A stretch of DNA of 57,187 nt, taken from contig JAGXLU010000011.1 of NCBI GenBank assembly GCA_018334565.1, positions 1-57,187 on the forward strand, in the 5' to 3' direction. Below the pieces are notes generated by a model. The model made no database searches. It had not been told where the DNA came from and saw only the letters and a program-made list of their open reading frames with translations. Positions 51,832 through 57,187 of the stretch are shown one piece after another. The position numbers and the translations under genes were made by a program. Within the stretch, counting starts at the first letter, position 1. Every line of letters starts with the position of its first letter. The stretch comes from Halanaerobiales bacterium. GTDB lineage: Bacteria; Bacillota; Halanaerobiia; Halanaerobiales; M55B127.

Positions 51832-52923
51832 ATGGAAATTGGAATTATTGGGCTGCCGAATGTAGGAAAATCAACTTTGTTTAATGCTTTAACTGAAGCA
51901 GGTGTTTCAGCTGATAATTATCCATTTTGTACTATAGATCCAAATATTGGAGTTGTAGAAGTTCCCGATAAAAGATTAGATAAGTTGTATGAATTATTTT
52001 CACCACCTAAAAAAATACCTGCAACAATTAAATTCTTAGATATTGCAGGGCTGGTCAAAGGAGCTAACAGAGGAGAGGGCTTGGGGAATCAATTCCTCTC
52101 TCAAATCAGTGAAGTAGATGCTATAGTTCATATTGTTAGGTGTTTTGAAGATCCAAATGTAACCCATGTAGACAGTAAATTGGATCCAATCAGAGATATA
52201 AAAATTATAAATAGAGAATTGATTATGGCTGATCTTGAAACAATAACTAAAAGAAAAGAAAAGACAGAACGTATGTTGAAGTCTGGTGAAGATAAATATA
52301 AACGAGAGTATAATAATTTGATTAAACTAGAAGATAATTTAAAGCAGGGCATACATGCTCGAAATATAAAATTAGATGAAAAAGAAAGAAAGCTAGTAGA
52401 AGAATTATTTTTATTAACCTATAAAAAAGTTATCTATATTGCGAATATCTCAGAATGTGATATAGGGAAAGACGAGATAGATTGCGTAGAGAAGATTAAT
52501 GAATTTGCAGAAGAGAACAATACAGAAGTTGTTTCCATTAGTGCTAAAATTGAAGCTGATATTGCAGAACTACCGCAAAATGAAGCCCGATTTTTTTTAG
52601 TAGATATTGGTCTAAAAGAAACCGGCTTAAACCGAGTAATTAGAGCATGTTATAATTTGATGAATTTGATAACATTCTTTACTGCTGTCAAAAAGGAAAT
52701 AAGGGCCTGGACTATTAAGAAAGGCACAAAGGCTCCTCGGGCTGCAGGGAAAATCCACAGCGATATGGAGAAAGGTTTTATTAAAGCAGAAGTGATTCAA
52801 TGGGATAATCTATTATCCGCAGGTTCTATTAGTAATGCGCGAGAGAAAGGAATGCTAAGCATTGAAGGGCATGATTATGAGATACAGGATGGCGATTTTT
52901 GCTATTTCAAATTTAATGTTTAA
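51832..52923 (+). CDS. ychF: Redox-regulated ATPase YchF (Obg family)
   Basis: 363 residues. Opens GIIGLPNVGKSTLFNALT and carries the YchF G4 variant that favours ATP, a coiled coil (about 140-200) and a TGS domain. Binds ribosomes and ATP; linked to stress control. Confidence 0.96.
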   Translation: MEIGIIGLPNVGKSTLFNALTEAGVSADNYPFCTIDPNIGVVEVPDKRLDKLYELFSPPKKIPATIKFLDIAGLVKGANRGEGLGNQFLSQISEVDAIVHIVRCFEDPNVTHVDSKLDPIRDIKIINRELIMADLETITKRKEKTERMLKSGEDKYKREYNNLIKLEDNLKQGIHARNIKLDEKERKLVEELFLLTYKKVIYIANISECDIGKDEIDCVEKINEFAEENNTEVVSISAKIEADIAELPQNEARFFLVDIGLKETGLNRVIRACYNLMNLITFFTAVKKEIRAWTIKKGTKAPRAAGKIHSDMEKGFIKAEVIQWDNLLSAGSISNAREKGMLSIEGHDYEIQDGDFCYFKFNV

Positions 52924-52939
52924 TATCAGGTGTTAAAAG

Positions 52940-52968
52940 TTGCATTTTCAAATTTTCAATGCTATAAT
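52940..52968 (+). promoter_or_regulatory. Promoter of the rpsF operon
   Basis: TTGCAT (52940-52945), 17-base spacer, TATAAT (52963-52968), consensus -10. Confidence 0.85.
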
Positions 52969-53005
52969 GATAAAGAATTGTGTTCTGTGATTTTATAAAT
53001 CAAAT

Positions 53006-53049
53006 CCATGCTTCATAAATACAAATATGAAGCCGCTTAGACCACATGG
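53006..53049 (+). promoter_or_regulatory. S6:S18-type autoregulatory leader
   Basis: CCATG pairs with CATGG and TTCATA with TATGAA, enclosing the asymmetric bulge GCCGCTTAGACCA. The layout (two helices with a CCG-containing bulge just before the rpsF RBS) matches the known S6:S18 leader, where excess S6-S18 complex represses its own operon. Confidence 0.75.
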
Positions 53050-53064
53050 AGGGGGTGAATCAAA

Positions 53065-53361
53065 ATGACAAAAATAAGAAATTATGAAACAGCAATAGTC
53101 TTGAAACCAGATTTAGAAGAAGAAAAAAGAGAAGAAATTATTGAAAGAATTAAATCTGTAATTACCGATAATGATGGTGAAATTAAAGATGTTGATCATT
53201 GGGGCAACCGACAATTAGCATATGAAATTGAGAATTATAGAGCTGGTTATTATAGTTTTATTAAATTTGAATCCACATCTGATGTTTTAGAAAAGTTGGA
53301 ACATAATTATCGTATTTTAGCTGAGATAATACGATCTTTAATTGTTAGGGAAGAAGATTAA
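53065..53361 (+). CDS. rpsF: 30S ribosomal protein S6
   Basis: 98 residues (NYETAIVLKPDLEEEKREE, DHWGNRQLAYEIENYRAGYY). It pairs with S18 in the small-subunit platform. RBS GGAGGGGGTGA. Confidence 0.97.
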   Translation: MTKIRNYETAIVLKPDLEEEKREEIIERIKSVITDNDGEIKDVDHWGNRQLAYEIENYRAGYYSFIKFESTSDVLEKLEHNYRILAEIIRSLIVREED

Positions 53362-53378
53362 ATTAAGGGGTGGATTAA

Positions 53379-53810
53379 TTGTTAAATCATATCGTTTTGA
53401 TTGGGAGGTTGGTTAGAGATCCGGAACTTAGGTATACCAGCAATGGTACACCAGTTGCTAACTTTACATTAGCTGTAGAAAGGAATTACCGAAACCGCGA
53501 GGGAGAAAGAGATGTAGATTATATTAAGATTGTAACCTGGCGCAAACTGGCAGAAAATGTGGCCCATCACTTGGGCAAAGGTCGACTTGTTGCTGTAGAA
53601 GGTTCTCTACAAATAAGAAAAAGCCAGGGCAAAAATGATAATAGGACATATATTAACCCTGAAGTTATTGCCAATAACGTTCAATTTTTAGATTGGCCAA
53701 ATGATGGGAAAAATAAAGAGAACAATTCTGATTATACAGAAGATGCTTCTCAAGATACAGAGGAAGAACAAGTAGATTTATCTGATGATGATTTTGAAGT
53801 ACCGTTCTGA
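53379..53810 (+). CDS. ssb: Single-stranded DNA-binding protein
   Basis: 143 residues from a TTG start. An OB fold (IGRLVRDPELRYTSNGTPVANF) and an acidic tail ending DDDFEVPF, the hub for repair partners. The group II intron relic begins a few bases after its stop codon. Confidence 0.97.
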   Translation: MLNHIVLIGRLVRDPELRYTSNGTPVANFTLAVERNYRNREGERDVDYIKIVTWRKLAENVAHHLGKGRLVAVEGSLQIRKSQGKNDNRTYINPEVIANNVQFLDWPNDGKNKENNSDYTEDASQDTEEEQVDLSDDDFEVPF

Positions 53811-53818
53811 GTGAGTCG

Positions 53819-55231
53819 TTGCAATTTGAAAATAGGTTAATACAACAATCAATAAAACAGGTTTTGGAACCTATTTGTGAAGCTAAATTTTATAATCATA
53901 GTTATGGATTTAGACCAAACAGAAGTACAAAACATGCTATTGCAAGATGTATAAGATTAGTTAATAGGTCTAAACTGCATTTCACTGTTGATGTTGATAT
54001 TAAGGGTTTCTTTGATAATGTTGAACATGGGAAATTAATGAAACAATTATGGAGCATGGGAATACAAGATAAAAATCTCATATTAATTTTAGGTAGACTA
54101 TTAAAAGCTAAAATTGAAGGAAAAGGTATTCCAACAAAAGGAACTCCTCAGGGTGGAATAATTTAACCCTTATTAGCGAATGTAGTTCTTAATGAACTGG
54201 ATTGGTGGATTAGCAATCAATGGGAAACATTTAAAACAGACCATAATTATAATAATGATAGTAACAAATATAGAGCCCTTAAGAAAAGCAATATGAAACA
54301 AATGCATATTGTAAGATATGCAGATGACTATAAAATATTTTGCAAAGATTATGAAACAGCAAGCAAAATAAAAATTGCGGTTTGTAAATGGTTGAAGGAA
54401 AGACTTAATCTTGAAGTTAGTCAAAAGAAGACTAAAATTACTAACTTAAAATCTAGAATAACAAAAGAAACAAAAAGCAGATTAGCATACAAATTGAAGA
54501 AACAAATAAAGGTAATACAAAAAGAAAGCACTCAAAAACAAATTGCAAAACTTAAATCTATGATTTTAGGTATGCAAAACTATTATTCAATGGCAACATT
54601 AGTTAGCTATGATTTTCGAGAAATTGTCTTTAAAGTTAATAGAGTTTTAGAAAATAGACTTTGGGCGAGTTTAAGTAAAAAAAGGTAATGAGTCTAATTT
54701 ATACGAAAAATTATATTTCGAATATAATTCAAAACCTTATTATGTAGTTGGATTAAGAATATTTCCGATTTCAGCTGTAAAAACAGATCATCATATGAAT
54801 TTTTCACAGGAAATTTGTGATCACACTGTAAAAGGAAGAAAAAAATCCATAAAAGGTTGAAAAATGTTTTACCATATATATTAAATTATTTAGTTGAGAA
54901 TCCTATCAAGGGTGAAACAATTGAATATAATGATAATAGGATTTCCAGATATTCAGGCCAAAATGGATGTTGTTATATTATAAGTAGACCTTTATTAATT
55001 GGAAATATTGAATGTCATCACAAAAACCCTTACTGTAAAGGTGGGGAGGATAATTATAGAAATTTAATCTTAATTTCTAAAAATATCCATAAATTAATCC
55101 ATGCTAAAAATCAAGAAACTATTCAGAAATATTTAAATAAGGTAAATAAAATGTATTTTGATGACGAAGCCTTAAGTAAGCTAAACAAATTTCTCTCAAA
55201 AGTAGGAAATGAATGTATCAAAATGGTTTAA
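53819..55231 (+). pseudogene. Group II intron reverse transcriptase/maturase-HNH, broken
   Basis: An N-terminally truncated RT: RLIQQSIKQVLEPICEAKF, YGFRPNRSTKHAIAR, GTPQGGII and the catalytic RYADDYKIF box, then maturase domain X (about 54470-54688). A C-terminal HNH endonuclease follows (ECHHKNPYCKGGEDNYRNLI). A single TAA (54164-54166) replaces the serine after GTPQGGII. Frameshifts at about 54688 and in an A run near 54841 split the tail. Otherwise the frame is open, so decay looks recent. Confidence 0.9.
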
Positions 55232-55244
55232 AAACGTGATGGAA

Positions 55245-55276
55245 CGCCGTGTGAATAGGAAACTATCGTGTACGGT
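55245..55276 (+). ncRNA. Group II intron domain V remnant
   Basis: CGCCGT/ACGGTG basal helix, GAATAG/CTATCG distal helix and GAAA tetraloop. Position just before the intron 3' end is right; distal pairing is imperfect. Confidence 0.7.
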
Positions 55277-55344
55277 GTGAAATGGGGGAAAAGTTGGAGA
55301 TAATATCAAAAACTTACCTATCATTATAAAAAGGAGGCTTTAAA

Positions 55345-55557
55345 ATGGGTAGAGGAAGAAATAGGTCTTGTTTTTTTTGTTCTAAAGATAAAGAAATAGA
55401 TTATAAAGACCTAAAAACTTTAAATAGATATATTACTGATAGAGGCAAGATTGTACCCAGAAGAATAACAGGTAATTGTTCTAAACATCAACGTGATATC
55501 ACAAAAGCGATTAAAAGAGCAAGGAAATTAGCATTATTACCTTATGTAAAAGAATAA
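55345..55557 (+). CDS. rpsR: 30S ribosomal protein S18
   Basis: 70 residues. [20 protein letters not shown] is the S18 core. The CFFC plus the cysteine of GNCSKHQ suggest a zinc-binding form. Normally adjacent to ssb, here separated by the intron relic. Confidence 0.97.
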   Translation: MGRGRNRSCFFCSKDKEIDYKDLKTLNRYITDRGKIVPRRITGNCSKHQRDITKAIKRARKLALLPYVKE

Positions 55558-55583
55558 TTTATAAAATGTGTTATAAATATCAT

Positions 55584-55615
55584 GGGGGGTTAATCAAAAC
55601 CTCCCTTTATATTTT
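55584..55615 (+). terminator. Terminator after rpsR
   Basis: GGGGGGTT (55584-55591) pairs with AACCTCCC (55598-55605) across a short loop, followed by TTTATATTTT. Confidence 0.75.
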
Positions 55616-55657
55616 AAATAATCTTTAATTTTGATATCTAGAGGTGTAAATAATACT

Positions 55658-56551
55658 ATGTTTAATCAAACAGTAAAGGACAGCATAAAAGCAATCTTAT
55701 ATCTTTTAATATTAACATTAGTGAATTTATACCTGCCATTTTTGAGTGTTATAGTAATAATTTTATGGCCTATACCTGTTGCCGTAATTACAACCAAGTA
55801 TAACTTTAATGCTACAGCAGGTGTTATAGGTGCTTCTGCTCTTATAAATGGGATATTTTTTGGTCCAGTAATGGGATTATTAGCACTTGTAGGATATGGA
55901 TTAATAGGATTTGTTGTTGGACTTCTTTTTAAAAAAGAAATAGAACCGCTACGGGCTTTAATTATAACAGTTGTCACAGTAGCTTTTTCAAATATTATTT
56001 TATTATTAATTTCTAGATATATGCTAGGCATCAATTTTCAAAACATAATAAATGAAATTACTAAAATGGTGAATCAAACTACTGGTATGGGGGATATGGA
56101 AGATTTAGTTATTAATCAGATCCAACTTCTACAGAGGATATTTCCCGCCTTAACATCAATTTCAGCTATAATTATGGGGAGTTTGAACTATTATCTCACC
56201 AATTGGTATATAAATAAGACTGGTTTTAGTATATCTTCCTATAAAAAGATAAAAAACTGGTTTTTACCTCGTTGGCCTATTGCCCTGGGTATTGTTGTTT
56301 CCTTAATATTGAAAAGAAATATAATTTTTGTAAATTTAAACATTGTATTGTTATTTTTAGTTTTAATTCAGGGTTATGCGGTTTGCCTATATTTTATTGA
56401 TAATAAAACCAATAGATCTATTATAAAAGTAATTTTTACAATTGTGGTACTCTTTATTCCTTTACTGCCGCCTATCATCATTTTATTGGGCTTGATAGAT
56501 TTTTGGTTTGACTTTAGAAAGATTAAATTTGCTAAAATTGAAGACGAATGA
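55658..56551 (+). CDS. DUF2232 (YybS-like) membrane protein
   Basis: 297 residues from ATG 55658 (RBS AGAGGTG). About eight membrane helices, with the family pattern LPFLSVIVIILWPIPVAVI and GFVVGLLFKKEIEP. YybS lies between rpsR and rplI in many Firmicutes; its function is unknown. Confidence 0.85.
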   Translation: MFNQTVKDSIKAILYLLILTLVNLYLPFLSVIVIILWPIPVAVITTKYNFNATAGVIGASALINGIFFGPVMGLLALVGYGLIGFVVGLLFKKEIEPLRALIITVVTVAFSNIILLLISRYMLGINFQNIINEITKMVNQTTGMGDMEDLVINQIQLLQRIFPALTSISAIIMGSLNYYLTNWYINKTGFSISSYKKIKNWFLPRWPIALGIVVSLILKRNIIFVNLNIVLLFLVLIQGYAVCLYFIDNKTNRSIIKVIFTIVVLFIPLLPPIIILLGLIDFWFDFRKIKFAKIEDE

Positions 56552-56572
56552 AGATAAAGGAGGTTTAAAATA

Positions 56573-57031
56573 ATGGAAATTATTTTAAGAAAAGAAGTGG
56601 ATAAACTGGGATCTCCGGGAGATGTTATAGAAGTTGCCGATGGATATGGTAGAAACTATCTGATTCCAAGAGGATATGCAATAAGAGCAACCGAGTCGGC
56701 TAAAAAGAGATTAAAACATGAAATTGAACGAGCTGCAAAGAGGAAAGCAGAAAAGACCGGAGATGCCAAAAAGCTTAAAACTAAACTTGAAGAAGATAGA
56801 TTTATTTTTCCTGTCAAAGCAGGAGAAAAGGGAAAATTATTTGGCTCAGTTACTACTAAAGATATCAGTGAAGCTGCAGCAGAAAAAGGTTATGAAATAG
56901 ATAAAAGGGATATATCTCTTGATGAGAATATCAAAAAATTGGGTGTGCATAAAGTCCCAGTTAAATTGTTTGATGATATATATGCCAATTTAATAGTTGA
57001 AGTTATCGAGGCAGAAGAAGAGGAAGAATAA
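56573..57031 (+). CDS. rplI: 50S ribosomal protein L9
   Basis: 152 residues: N domain with KLGSPGDVIEVADGYGRNYL, a long central helix, and the C domain ending NLIVEVIEAEEEEE. Good RBS AAAGGAGG. Confidence 0.97.
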   Translation: MEIILRKEVDKLGSPGDVIEVADGYGRNYLIPRGYAIRATESAKKRLKHEIERAAKRKAEKTGDAKKLKTKLEEDRFIFPVKAGEKGKLFGSVTTKDISEAAAEKGYEIDKRDISLDENIKKLGVHKVPVKLFDDIYANLIVEVIEAEEEEE

Positions 57032-57058
57032 AGAAAAATTCAAATATTTTAGAAAGTT

Positions 57059-57082
57059 AAAGCCCCTTAAAACGGGGCTTTT
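57059..57082 (+). terminator. Terminator after rplI
   Basis: AAGCCCC (57060-57066) pairs with GGGGCTT (57074-57080), followed by TTGTTGTTTG. The likely intron start follows within a few bases. Confidence 0.85.
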
Positions 57083-57084
57083 GT

Positions 57085-57187
57085 TGTTTGACAGGCATGC
57101 ACTTAATCCATAGGGTGAAAGTCCTGAATTCCGAACAAGATTTAAAAATTAGCTGAATACAAGGGTGTCGTGGGCGACCACGAATCT
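57085..57187 (+). mobile_element. 5' end of a second group II intron, cut by the window edge
   Basis: From about 57085 the sequence has the domain I features of bacterial group II introns: ATAGGGTGAAAGTCCT, then GAACAAG, then AAGGGTGTCGTGGGCGACCA and CGAATCT. The exact start is uncertain. It lies right behind an intrinsic terminator, a preferred site of group IIC introns, though the class is not proven. The rest lies outside the window. Confidence 0.75.

Larger units (their letters stand above)
53811..55323 (+). mobile_element. 5'-truncated, decayed group II intron
   Basis: It occupies the ssb-rpsR gap. It begins abruptly inside the reverse transcriptase palm with no domain I-IV ribozyme before it. 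It ends with a domain V-like hairpin (CGCCGT ... GAAA ... ACGGTG, 55245-55276) and a 3' end near CTTACCTATCAT. The upper helix of domain V has mismatches relative to the consensus, so it should be inactive. Its presence does not break ssb or rpsR; rpsR keeps its RBS. Confidence 0.85.

Overview
The window is AT-rich, low-GC Gram-positive-type chromosome from a strict anaerobe. The gene content (B12-dependent ornithine fermentation, sodium-pumping oxaloacetate decarboxylase, glycine cleavage, T-box and glycine riboswitch control, parAB followed by a bactofilin relic) suggests a clostridial or halanaerobial Firmicute. Halanaerobiales is my best guess, inferred from content and gene order rather than from any alignment. 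The window carries the replication origin.

Layout. 1-2.9 kb: serS with a T-box leader, a GNAT acetyltransferase, and a 35-codon ORF built on a repeated motif. 2.8-18.3 kb, all minus strand: an amino-acid catabolic island. Its regulator is a sigma-54 activator (PAS, AAA+, Fis-type HTH). It sits upstream of a RocB-like M20 hydrolase, a three-part TRAP transporter, and ald-ord-ortA-ortB-mutL-oraS-oraE-alr. Together these enzymes would take D-ornithine to 2,4-diaminopentanoate, 2-amino-4-oxopentanoate, acetyl-CoA plus D-alanine, L-alanine and finally pyruvate. Two -24/-12 promoters, one before the M20 gene and one before ald, tie the island to the regulator.

18.6-26.5 kb: a secreted parvulin-type isomerase, tRNA-Asn, an exported two-CBM GH13 amylase, and a plus-strand oadG-biotin carrier-oadB-oadA operon. 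26.5-36.1 kb: a membrane protein, then gyrA, gyrB, remB, recF, the S4 gene, dnaN and dnaA on the minus strand, ending at oriC. 36.7-45.9 kb, plus strand: rnpA, yidD, yidC, jag, mnmE, mnmG, rsmG, parA, parB with two perfect parS sites, a TrkA-type protein and a DUF554 protein. rpmH is missing from its usual place beside rnpA. Replication fork direction and gene strand agree on both sides of oriC.

45.9-57.2 kb: a decayed bactofilin gene, a glycine riboswitch driving gcvT-gcvH-gcvPA-gcvPB, a TPR protein, a DUF951 protein, ychF, and the rpsF-ssb-rpsR group with an S6:S18-type leader. A 5'-truncated, decayed group II intron is lodged between ssb and rpsR. Then come a YybS-like membrane protein and rplI, with the start of what looks like another group II intron immediately after the rplI terminator at the window edge.

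No CRISPR array, rRNA, phage or transposase gene was seen. The most informative points are the self-contained sigma-54-controlled route from ornithine to pyruvate, the uncharacterised repeat microprotein, the absent rpmH, and the recent decay of the bactofilin gene and the intron maturase.
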